DNA of 64,000 nt from Actinoplanes couchii. Lineage in GTDB: Bacteria > Actinomycetota > Actinomycetes > Mycobacteriales > Micromonosporaceae. The notes beneath the pieces are model-generated. The model ran no database searches and had not been told where the DNA came from. It saw only the letters and a list, made by a program, of their open reading frames with translations. Positions 47,853 through 55,631 of the stretch are shown here, piece by piece (the first letter of the stretch is position 1; every line of letters begins with the position of its first letter). Both the position numbers and the translations under genes were made by a program. The stretch lies in NCBI RefSeq assembly GCF_016862075.1, contig NZ_BOMG01000023.1, positions 114,398 through 178,397 of the forward strand, written 5' to 3'.

Positions 47853-48278
47853 TCAGCTGGCGACCTTCACGCCCATGGAGCGCGCGGTGCCGGCCACGAT
47901 CTTGATCGCGGCGTCGAGGTCGTTCGCGTTGAGGTCGGGCAGCTTGCGCTCCGCGATCTCCTTGACCTGGGTCGCCGACAGCGTCCCGACGGTCGTGGTG
48001 AGCGGGTTGGCCGCGCCGGACTGGATGCCCAGGGACTTCCGGATGAGGAAGCTGGTCGGCGGCGTCTTGTAGGCCAGCGTGTGGCTGCGGTCCTCGTAGA
48101 CCGAGACGATGACCGGGATGATCTCGCCCCGGTTCTTCGACGTGGCCTCGTCGTACTCGACCTTGACGGCGCGCATGTTGGCACCGGTCGGGCCGAGCAT
48201 CTTACCGAGGTCGACCATCGCGGCGTTACCCGCCTCAAGCGCGAGGGTTACCTCATGAGTCTTTTTCTTGGGCGGCAT
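47853..48278 (-). CDS. rplK: Ribosomal protein L11 family, divergent paralog
   Basis: 141 residues. The C-terminal rRNA-binding domain is conserved (YKTPPTSFLIRK, LPDLNANDLDAAIKIVAGTA, RSMGVKV). The N-terminal domain has lost the Pro-rich helix: PSPPVGPALGQ of standard L11 reads VDLGKMLGPTG here. AAGGAG lies 9 nt before the ATG. It stands alone, not beside rplA, so the main L11 gene is probably elsewhere. Prolines lost are those that affect thiopeptide binding and stringent factor activation in known L11. Confidence 0.85.
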   Translation of the reverse strand: MPPKKKTHEVTLALEAGNAAMVDLGKMLGPTGANMRAVKVEYDEATSKNRGEIIPVIVSVYEDRSHTLAYKTPPTSFLIRKSLGIQSGAANPLTTTVGTLSATQVKEIAERKLPDLNANDLDAAIKIVAGTARSMGVKVAS

Positions 48279-48539
48279 TGAGTAGGGCTCCTTAGGGTGA
48301 GCTGCACGGGCCGAACTCGCAGCTCGCCAGCTTCAACGACACACGACTAACCCCGAGACAGTACTGGACCGCCGGGGCGGGCTCCAAATCACGGTCTCGG
48401 GCGCAAACAACAGTGTATCCCGCCTGACCTGCGGCCCTTCGGTGGGGCGGCTCGCAGCGCAAAAGGGACAGAAGGACTTAACTCTCGGGTCTTGACCCCG
48501 TGTCACATTCCGCAACCTTCGCCGGGAACAATAGACGCC

Positions 48540-50402
48540 ATGCAGACCCGCACCGACCTACGCAACGTCGCCATCATCGCTCACGTCGACCATGGCAAAA
48601 CCACCCTGGTCGACGCCATGCTGCGCCAGGGCAGCCAGTCCCACGCGCGTGGCGAGATGGCCGACCGCGTCATGGACTCCATGGACCTGGAGCGGGAAAA
48701 GGGCATCACCATCCTCGCCAAGAACACGGCGATCAGCTACCAGCCCGCCGAGGGCGACCCGGTCACCATCAACATCATCGACACCCCCGGCCACGCCGAC
48801 TTCGGCGGTGAGGTCGAGCGCGGCCTCACCATGGTCGACGGTGTCGCCCTGCTCGTCGACGCGTCCGAGGGCCCGCTCCCGCAGACCCGCTTCGTGCTCC
48901 GCAAGGCCCTCGCCGCCAAGCTGCCGATCATCCTGATCATCAACAAGGTGGACCGGCCCGACGCCCGCATCAAAGAGGTCGTCGACGAGACCTACGAGCT
49001 GTTCCTCGACCTCGACGCCGACGAGCACCAGATCGAGTTCCCGATCGTCTACGCGTGTGCCCGTGACGGCATCGCCTCGCTGACCCAGCCCAAGGACGGC
49101 ACCGTCCCCGAGGACAGCACCGACCTGGAGTCGCTGTTCAGCACCATCCTCAGCACCATCCCGGCGCCGAAGTACACCGAGGGCGCCCCGCTCCAGGCGC
49201 ACGTGGTCAACCTCGACGCCTCGCCGTTCCTCGGCCGTCTCGCGCTCTGCCGCGTGCACGAGGGCACCATCCGCAAGGGCCAGACCGTGGCCTGGTGCAA
49301 GACCGACGGCACCATCAGCAACGTGCGCATCTCCGAGCTGCTGATCACCGAGGGCCTGGAGCGCAAGCCCGCCGAGAGCGCCGGCCCCGGCGACATCATC
49401 GCCCTCGCCGGCATCGCCGACATCATGATCGGTGAGACCCTCGCCGACGCGGAGAACCCGGTTCCGCTCCCCCTGATCCAGGTCGACGAGCCCGCCATCA
49501 GCATGGTCATCGGCACCAACACGTCGCCGATGGTCGGCAAGGTCAAGGGCGCCAAGGTCACCGCGCGCATGGTCAAGGACCGCCTCGACAAGGAGCTCAT
49601 CGGCAACGTGTCGCTCCGCGTGCTGAACACCGACCGTCCCGACGCCTGGGAGGTCCAGGGTCGTGGCGAGCTGGCCCTGGCCATCCTGGTCGAGCAGATG
49701 CGCCGGGAGAACTACGAGCTGACCGTCGGCAAGCCGCAGGTCGTCACCAAAACCATCGACGGCAAGGTGCACGAGCCGGTCGAGCGTCTCACCATCGACG
49801 CCCCCGACGAGTACATGGGCGCCATCACCCAGCTCCTCTCCACCCGCAAGGGCCGGATGGAAGAGCTGATCAACCACGGCACCGGCTGGCTCCGCATGGA
49901 GTGGCTCGTCCCGGCCCGTGGCCTGATCGGTTTCCGCACCGAGTTCCTCACCGAGACCCGCGGCACCGGCATCATGCACCACCTGTTCGAGGCCTACGAG
50001 CCGTGGGTCGGCGAGCTGCGCACCCGCCAGAACGGTTCGCTCGTCGCCGACCGGGCCGGGGCCGTCACCGCCTTCGCGATGATCAACATCCAGGAGCGCG
50101 GCCAGCTCTTCGTCGAGCCCGCCACCGAGGTCTACGAAGGCATGATCATCGGCGAGAACTCCCGTGACGACGACATGGACGTCAACATCACCAAGGAGAA
50201 GAAGCTCACCAACATGCGCGCCGCCAGCGCGGACAACACCGAAAAGGTGATCCCGCCGCGGAAGCTGTCGCTCGAGCAGTCGCTGGAGTTCTGCCGCGAG
50301 GACGAGTGCGTGGAGGTCACGCCGGCTGCGGTCCGCATCCGGAAGGTCGTCCTGGACCAGAACGCTCGTGGCCGGGCTGCTGCTCGGCGTAAGCACCAGT
50401 AG
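48540..50402 (+). CDS. typA: Translational GTPase TypA/BipA
   Basis: 620 residues. G-domain [15 protein letters not shown] near residue 15, [14 protein letters not shown] near residue 80, NKVDRPDAR near residue 135; then domains II, III, V and the BipA-specific C-terminal domain ([20 protein letters not shown] is the start of it). It acts on ribosome assembly and stress responses. ATG at 48540 begins [20 protein letters not shown]. Divergent from the L11 paralog; classic terminator after it. Confidence 0.97.
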   Translation: MQTRTDLRNVAIIAHVDHGKTTLVDAMLRQGSQSHARGEMADRVMDSMDLEREKGITILAKNTAISYQPAEGDPVTINIIDTPGHADFGGEVERGLTMVDGVALLVDASEGPLPQTRFVLRKALAAKLPIILIINKVDRPDARIKEVVDETYELFLDLDADEHQIEFPIVYACARDGIASLTQPKDGTVPEDSTDLESLFSTILSTIPAPKYTEGAPLQAHVVNLDASPFLGRLALCRVHEGTIRKGQTVAWCKTDGTISNVRISELLITEGLERKPAESAGPGDIIALAGIADIMIGETLADAENPVPLPLIQVDEPAISMVIGTNTSPMVGKVKGAKVTARMVKDRLDKELIGNVSLRVLNTDRPDAWEVQGRGELALAILVEQMRRENYELTVGKPQVVTKTIDGKVHEPVERLTIDAPDEYMGAITQLLSTRKGRMEELINHGTGWLRMEWLVPARGLIGFRTEFLTETRGTGIMHHLFEAYEPWVGELRTRQNGSLVADRAGAVTAFAMINIQERGQLFVEPATEVYEGMIIGENSRDDDMDVNITKEKKLTNMRAASADNTEKVIPPRKLSLEQSLEFCREDECVEVTPAAVRIRKVVLDQNARGRAAARRKHQ

Positions 50403-50413
50403 GTTTTTCTCTG

Positions 50414-50451
50414 TTCGGCCCGTCCCTTTCTTTGGGGCGGGCCGAATTTTT
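50414..50451 (+). terminator. typA intrinsic terminator
   Basis: A 13-bp stem with one G-T pair (50414-50426 with 50434-50446), loop TTTCTTT, then T5. Confidence 0.95.
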
Positions 50452-50473
50452 GTCTCTCGGTTGTTGTGGGGAC

Positions 50474-50545
50474 GGTTTTGGGCGGGCGTGGGTCACTCCG
50501 GGCGGTCAGGCTTGATCCCTCCGTGACCCACGCCCGCCCAAAACC
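50474..50545 (+). repeat. Conserved-loop stem-loop element, copy 1
   Basis: A perfect 23-bp stem (50474-50496 with 50523-50545) around a 26-nt loop. The same loop, reverse-complemented, and near-identical arms occur at 55532-55605. Lies 72 bp 3' of typA in the same sense. Confidence 0.95.
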
Positions 50546-51118
50546 TTGAGTTCAACCATTCGTGGTTCGGGTCGGCCTTTTTCTTGAGGTTCATTTATTT
50601 TTCTGGTACGTCGGGGGCAGCGCTCGTGGCCCGTCCGCCTGTTCAGGTCGTCCCGTGGCAGCGTCGGCTGGGGTGGGCGGTGATCTCACTTACCAAAGCA
50701 GGTAGGCCCTGTCTCCACCGAAAGCCCCACCTCCACAGCGACCACCGTCGCCCCCAGCAGCCCCGCCCCCTGGTAGCCCCGCCTCCACAACAGCCGCCAC
50801 CGTCTCCGTTAGTCGCGCCTTCACAGCAGCCGCCGCCACCGTCTCCGTAGCCCCGCCCGACACGGCCACCGCCGTCTCCAGTGGCCCGCATGCGCCCAGC
50901 CGCGGCCCCGCAATGCGCCCTGCAGATCCGCGATGTGCCCAGCAACGCCCGCAATGCGCCCAGCCCGGACCGGCCAGCTCACCCCTGCTCACACCGCATC
51001 CGTCTTTCTTTCGCCTCCCGGCCCTTCTCCTTCTTCTCCCTCCCTTTCTTCTCCTTCGCCTTCTCTTCCTCCTTCGCCTTCGCTCCTGCCTTATTCACCG
51101 TTCGCCCCCTTCCTTCGC

Positions 51119-51709
51119 TGGGCGTTCGCCAGTCTTCCCGCCCGACGTTGACCGGCGGCTTTCCTCGCCTCGCCGGTATCGACCGCCCGCCGCTTCTCCT
51201 TCTCTCGCTGGGCGCTCGCCGACCTTCCCGGCCGTTGTCGCCCGCCCCACCTTTTTCACTTCGCCCGGCGTCCGCCAACCCTCTTGCCCGCCGTCAGCCG
51301 TCGCCCGACCTTCCCTCTCTCGCTTCGCCCGGCGCCCGCCAACCCTTCGGGCCGCCGCCCGGCCGCCCGTCTCCCCCTTCTCGTCCAGCCGGCGCCCACC
51401 AACCCTCCCGGCCCAGCGCGCGGCCACCACCGTGATCGTGTGACCGCTTCCGATCAGCTCGGCCCGGCAGCGCTCCAGGCTGCGACGGCGGATCAGGGCC
51501 ACGACCGTGAGCGGCCGCCGCCCGGCCCCCACCGCCCGGCCGCCCACCTCCCCTTTCCCGCCTCGCCCGGCGCCCGCCAACCCTCCCGGCCGCCGTCAGG
51601 CCGCCCACCTCCCCCCTCTCGCCTCGCCCGACGCCCGCCAACCTCCCGGCCGCCCCGCCTCCTCTTTCCCGCCTCGCACGGCGCTCGCTGGCCCTCTTGG
51701 CCGCCGTCG
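51119..51709. repeat. Degenerate ~60-bp minisatellite
   Basis: The core CGGCGCCCGCCAACCCTCCC recurs about eight times (near 51119, 51210, 51268, 51330, 51392, 51568, 51629, 51679) with variable spacers and one 170-bp unique stretch. Confidence 0.75.
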
Positions 51710-51995
51710 TTCGCCGTCGCTCCCGGCCCGTCGCCGTTGTCCTCTCGTGGCTTCTGGCTGGCTGATGGGATCTCGCCTCGCCTGGTCACCGCGGGCTCGC
51801 CCGCTCGCCGCGACGGGATCGCCGGGCATCACTCGCCCGCCGGGGGCCGGATTGCCAGCGCTGGCGAGTCCGGGGCGCTCCGCCTCGGCCCGCTATCGGC
51901 TGCCCGGCTGTCGTCCTCGTCCTCGTCCTCGTCCTCGCCTTGCTGGTCTGGTCTGGCTGGTCTGGTCTGGCTGGTGGGGGTGGGGTGGGACGGCG

Positions 51996-52029
51996 AAAGG
52001 CCCGGGCGGCTGCTGCCGTCCGGGCCTTT
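51996..52029 (-). terminator. terC terminator
   Basis: A 15-bp stem with one G-T pair (51996-52010 with 52015-52029), loop TGCT, 13 bp beyond the terC stop on the minus strand. Confidence 0.75.
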
Positions 52030-52042
52030 CGCGGGGTTTTGG

Positions 52043-53047
52043 TTAGTTTGGCGGGGTGGTGACTACCAGGTCCCTTTTTCGGTCTCGGGAGGTTTTGATC
52101 AGGCTGGCTACTGTGGCTACCGCCAGCGTGCCGAGGATCACCAGGAGGGAGAGCCAGATCGGGATCTCCGGTGCCCAGTGGAAGCCTTCGCCGCCGTTGA
52201 TGAAGGAGATGTTGTTGGTGTGCAGGGCCTCCAGGACCAGCTTCACACCGATGAAGGCGAGCACCACGGCCAGGCCGATGTTGAGGTAGACGAGGCGTTC
52301 GAGCAGTCCGCCGAGCAGGAAGAACAGCTGGCGCAGGCCCATCAGCGCGAAGACGTTCGCGGTGAAGACCAGGTACGGCTCCTTGGTGATGCCGAAGATC
52401 GCCGGGATCGAGTCGAGCGCGAAGATCAGGTCCGTGGTGCCGATCGCGATCATCACGATGAGCATCGGGGTGAACAGGCGCTTGCCGGTGTCGGAGACGG
52501 TGCTGAACCGGCCGTCGCCGAAGGACGAGGAGAGCGGCAGCGCCCGCTTCGCCCACCGGATCAGGATGTTCTCCTTGAACTCGTCGGACTCGTCTTCGCC
52601 CTTGACCAGCGTGAACGCCGTGTAGACGAGGAACGCGCCGAAGATGTAGAAGACCCAGGAGAACTGGGAGATCAGCGCGGCGCCGGCGGCGATGAACGCG
52701 CCGCGCATGACGAGCGCGAGCACGATGCCGATCAGCAGCACCTTCTGCTGAAGATGTCTCGGCACCGCGAAGCGGGCCATGATGATCACGAAGACGAACA
52801 GGTTGTCGACGCTCAGCGAGTACTCGGTGAGCCAGCCGGTGTAGAACTCACCGGCGGCCTGCCCGCCCGCGGTGAACCAGAGCCCGATGCCGAAGAGCAC
52901 GGCGAGCCCGACGTAGAAGGTGACCCATCCGCCGGCCTCTTTCATGCTGGGTTCGTGCGGGCGGCGGCCGATGATGAGCAGATCGACGGCCATGACCACG
53001 ATGAGCGCGACGAGAGTGGCAGCCCACACCCAGGGTGAAACGATCAA
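52043..53047 (-). CDS. TerC-family integral membrane protein (metal exporter)
   Basis: 334 residues, about nine helices. EYSLSVDNLFVFVIIMARF near residue 75 and TTDLIFALDSIPAIFGITKE near residue 205 carry the paired acidic motifs of the TerC/Alx family, which exports manganese. The TTG at 53047 has GGAGG 8 nt upstream; the 77-residue extension is not conserved. A probable manganese riboswitch lies in its leader. Confidence 0.92.
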   Translation of the reverse strand: MIVSPWVWAATLVALIVVMAVDLLIIGRRPHEPSMKEAGGWVTFYVGLAVLFGIGLWFTAGGQAAGEFYTGWLTEYSLSVDNLFVFVIIMARFAVPRHLQQKVLLIGIVLALVMRGAFIAAGAALISQFSWVFYIFGAFLVYTAFTLVKGEDESDEFKENILIRWAKRALPLSSSFGDGRFSTVSDTGKRLFTPMLIVMIAIGTTDLIFALDSIPAIFGITKEPYLVFTANVFALMGLRQLFFLLGGLLERLVYLNIGLAVVLAFIGVKLVLEALHTNNISFINGGEGFHWAPEIPIWLSLLVILGTLAVATVASLIKTSRDRKRDLVVTTPPN

Positions 53048-53114
53048 AACAGGACCTCCGGCAGACACGAGTCGTCGCTGCGCCCACCCATGATCGGCTG
53101 AGAACAGCGACGTG

Positions 53115-53238
53115 CGACTGTCGGAGGTCTCTTCCGCCGCGGTGACGTCCGCAACGCGACGTCCGCGACCACCGGTCCCGGGCCCACCGTGAGGTGTTCC
53201 GTGCTGACGAGGCCGATGCGGGGGAATACTCCCCTCCC
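53115..53238 (-). promoter_or_regulatory. Probable yybP-ykoY (Mn2+) riboswitch
   Basis: On the minus strand the leader starts GGGGAGTATTCCCCCGC (53220-53236) and ends GGCGGAAGAGACCTCCG (53118-53140), with a GC-rich two-arm body between. These ends match what I recall of yybP-ykoY aptamers that precede terC in actinobacteria. Not confirmed by a covariance model. Confidence 0.7.
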
Positions 53239-53462
53239 ACAGCGCCATTGTTACGCATACTCGGCGCGAACGGCACACCGGGAGACCAAGGAGTGGTACG
53301 GCTCGCGGCCAAACCGCCCATCCGGCCGGTATCGACCTACGCCGTTTCCGCCCGGTCAGGGCCGGACGTCACCCGTGGAGCCGCCGCTCATACTCAGCGT
53401 ACGCGCCGGCAGGCGGATTTCCCCTTTGTTCAGAGTGTGCACGTCCCCGTCGGGCGTCCTAG

Positions 53463-53474
53463 TACGCTGCCGAT
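53463..53474 (+). promoter_or_regulatory. Leaderless-type -10 before the ABM gene
   Basis: TACGCT (53463-53468), 6 nt, then a TTG at 53475 in the frame of the ABM protein. Confidence 0.35.
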
Positions 53475-53501
53475 TTGGACACGTATGCGACGCTGGCCGA
53501 C

Positions 53502-53792
53502 ATGGTTCTCGAAGTCACGCTGATCGACGTTCTCCCCGGCCGCGAGCACGAGTTCGTGAACGCCTACGAGGTGGCCCGCCCCGTGGTCGCCGAGGCCCCC
53601 GGCTGCCGGTCGATCCGCTTGCGGCGCGGCGTGGAGGCCCCCACCAGGTTCGTCCTGATGACCGAGTGGGACAGCATCGAGGCCCACGAGCACAATTTCC
53701 GCCGCACCGACCGCCTGGCCCAGTGGCGCGCCCTGATCGGCGGCGCACTCGCCCAGCCCCCCATGGCCGAATACTTCACCGACATCCACTGA
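53502..53792 (+). CDS. Antibiotic biosynthesis monooxygenase (ABM)-like protein
   Basis: 96 residues, a ferredoxin-like fold dimer: LEVTLIDVLPGREHEFVNAY at the start, GCRSIRLRRGVE, LMTEWDSIEAHEHNFRRTD. Family members oxidise aromatics or degrade heme; the substrate here is unknown. I use the ATG at 53502, which gives the usual family length; a TTG nine codons earlier sits exactly 6 nt after a -10-like TACGCT and may be the real start. Confidence 0.8.
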   Translation: MVLEVTLIDVLPGREHEFVNAYEVARPVVAEAPGCRSIRLRRGVEAPTRFVLMTEWDSIEAHEHNFRRTDRLAQWRALIGGALAQPPMAEYFTDIH

Positions 53793-53855
53793 AGCCGGAA
53801 CCCCGAAGATCAACCCCCGATTGCCGCCGTACGACGGATCAGGCGCAGCCCCGAT

Positions 53856-54581
53856 TCATTCGACAGTGGGATCACCTCGGGTGAGGCAGTAGACGCCCCC
53901 GGCCGGATCACGCATCGTCGTCCAGGCCGGCCACTCCCCCACGAAGACAGCCCCCAGAGTCTCGTGCCAACCCCGGGTAGCAGGCCGGTCGGCGGACGCC
54001 ACGTCCAGATGCGCCGAAGCCGCCCGCTCCTCCCCGAGCCGTTGGAAGAGAACCCGGACGGGCACCGGCACCACCGGCCAGAGCCGGGAGAACACCGGCA
54101 GCCCACTGACGTCCCGCTCCCACCCGGTGATCGAGGCCCAGAAGTCCACCTCGGCATCGAACCGTGACGGCGGAACGTCGAGGCACACCTGATGCACCCG
54201 GCTGACCCCACCAGCGGGGTCACGGAAGGGCCGAGGCCGCCGGGATTCCCCTTTCCAGGGCGCCACACAGAACAGCAGCCCCGCCGGCGAAGCGAGAACC
54301 CGCCACACCCCGTGGTCAGCGACAACCGAGGCACCGGCGGCCACGGCCCGCTCCGAGAACACCCGCACGTCATCAACGGACAGATCCAGGTGCACCCCGC
54401 CACTCCCGGAGTGGACCCCTTGGATCTCCAGCCACTCATCCGAGTCCGAGCTGGTGAGCCCGACGAACCCGGCCACGTTCTCGGCCCGGATCCCACACCC
54501 GGTGACCGCACTCCAGAACTCGGCGGCCACCCCCAGCTCACCCACCGGCCGATCGATACACGCGCTGACCCAGCGAATCAC
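53856..54581 (-). CDS. Tandem VOC (glyoxalase-fold) domain protein
   Basis: 241 residues, two glyoxalase-like halves: WVSACIDRPVGELGVAAEFW ... VHLDLSVDD, and VHQVCLDVPPSRFDAEVDFW ... AHLDVASAD. The metal-binding His/Glu positions are only partly kept, so ligand binding rather than catalysis is possible. AGGAGG lies 7 nt before the GTG at 54581, deciding the start; the gene begins 3 bp after the GNAT stop. Confidence 0.85.
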   Translation of the reverse strand: MIRWVSACIDRPVGELGVAAEFWSAVTGCGIRAENVAGFVGLTSSDSDEWLEIQGVHSGSGGVHLDLSVDDVRVFSERAVAAGASVVADHGVWRVLASPAGLLFCVAPWKGESRRPRPFRDPAGGVSRVHQVCLDVPPSRFDAEVDFWASITGWERDVSGLPVFSRLWPVVPVPVRVLFQRLGEERAASAHLDVASADRPATRGWHETLGAVFVGEWPAWTTMRDPAGGVYCLTRGDPTVE

Positions 54582-54583
54582 GC

Positions 54584-55468
54584 TCACACCTCCTGAAACC
54601 GCCCCCGCCGCCCACGATCCCGGAACCCGATCCGCCGATAGAGCTCCGAGGCCGGATTGTCGACGTTGACGCAGAGCCACGACTCACGCATCCCGGAGGC
54701 CGAGGCCCGCCGCAACGACTCCCGGATCAGAGCGGCCCCCACTCCCCGCCCCCGAGCCGAGGGCACCACCCCGACCTGCACGATCCACCCCTCAGTGGCG
54801 GTGACAAACCCGGCGTCCCCTACCCCAGGCAGGGAGACCAGCAGAGACCAGTCCTCCCGGAAGTCGTCCTCCTCCACAGTCTCCGAGATCCACTCCTCAG
54901 CCGAGGGATCCGGAAACCCAGGACGTTCCCGAAACGAGTCCACATAAACGGCATGAAACCGCTCAGCCACGTCCGGCCCCCACTCCACGACGGAGGCCCT
55001 CTCCGGCAGCCCCGACTCACTGGAGAAGTCCGCGGCGGCAAGGTCGAAGCTCATGACGTCCTCAGCAAAGACCTGCCGGAACCCACGGCCGGCGAACAGA
55101 CCCAGAACCCCGTCCGAGACCCCTTCACTCTCCAGAGTCACGCCCCCACCAAGATCCCGGGCAGCCGCAAGAGCCGTATCCAGAAGCCGCCCCCCGATCC
55201 CCCGCTCCCGAAACCCCGGATCCACCAGCCCGACAACCGAGGCCCCGTCGCGCCCAGGCCGAACAGCAGCCGCCGCGACAACCTGATCCCCGTCCCGCAC
55301 GACAAAGGCCCGCCCGTCATCCCGAAGCCACCGGCTACGCACAAACCAGGGCTCAGCAGCCAGCGGAAGCCCACCATCAGCCGAAAGACACCGCCGAACC
55401 AGTCGAACAACCGCGTCTTCAGAAGGCGAGGCCCAGGGCTCGACAGCAGGAAAGCCAGAGGAGGTCAT
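54584..55468 (-). CDS. Tandem GNAT acetyltransferase (MshD-like architecture)
   Basis: 294 residues with two GNAT domains. The N-terminal one has GLVDPGFRERGIGGRLLDTA near residue 85; the C-terminal one has VGVVPSARGRGVGAALIRES near residue 235 followed by NVDNPASELYRRIGF. Mycothiol synthase MshD has the same layout, but the identity of the acceptor is not clear. Leaderless-type start. Operon with the VOC gene. Confidence 0.85.
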   Translation of the reverse strand: MTSSGFPAVEPWASPSEDAVVRLVRRCLSADGGLPLAAEPWFVRSRWLRDDGRAFVVRDGDQVVAAAAVRPGRDGASVVGLVDPGFRERGIGGRLLDTALAAARDLGGGVTLESEGVSDGVLGLFAGRGFRQVFAEDVMSFDLAAADFSSESGLPERASVVEWGPDVAERFHAVYVDSFRERPGFPDPSAEEWISETVEEDDFREDWSLLVSLPGVGDAGFVTATEGWIVQVGVVPSARGRGVGAALIRESLRRASASGMRESWLCVNVDNPASELYRRIGFRDRGRRGRFQEV

Positions 55469-55480
55469 GCCGCAACCCTA
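55469..55480 (-). promoter_or_regulatory. Leaderless-type promoter -10 of the GNAT gene
   Basis: TAGGGT (55475-55480, minus), 6 nt, ATG at 55468. Confidence 0.55.
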
Positions 55481-55531
55481 GGGAGACCGCTCCGAGCAGG
55501 CGAACGGTTATCACCGCACGTTCGAACAAAA

Positions 55532-55605
55532 GGTTTTCGGGCGGGCATGGTTCACGGAGGGATCAAGCCTGACCGCCCGGAGTGAGCCATGCCCGCCCGA
55601 AAACC
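55532..55605 (-). repeat. Conserved-loop stem-loop element, copy 2
   Basis: A 24-bp stem with one G-T pair (55532-55555 with 55582-55605) and a 26-nt loop identical, on the minus strand, to that at 50497-50522. Lies 26 bp 3' of uvrB in the same sense as uvrB. Confidence 0.95.
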
Positions 55606-55631
55606 GTCCCTCCGGCGAACCCCGGAGAGAA

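Larger units (their letters stand above)
50546..52042. other. Gene-free, low-complexity spacer
   Basis: About 1.5 kb with no credible gene: Pro-codon-like CCG/CCA runs (50700-50900), a polypyrimidine stretch (51000-51090), a ~60-bp minisatellite (51119-51709), a TCGTCC hexamer run (51911-51937) and TGGTC repeats (51943-51975). Frames that stay open on the minus strand are Gly/Arg repeats and have no start context. Confidence 0.7.

Noticed and set aside
51095..51580. Minus-strand Gly/Arg repeat protein in the typA-terC spacer
   Set aside because: All frames stay open because the DNA repeats are GC-rich without stops; no start context, period not a clean codon multiple.
55510..55550. GTTCGAAC near 55520 as a LexA box for uvrB
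   Set aside because: It lies downstream of uvrB, not in its promoter, and the half-sites do not have the TCGAAC-N4-GTTCGA layout.
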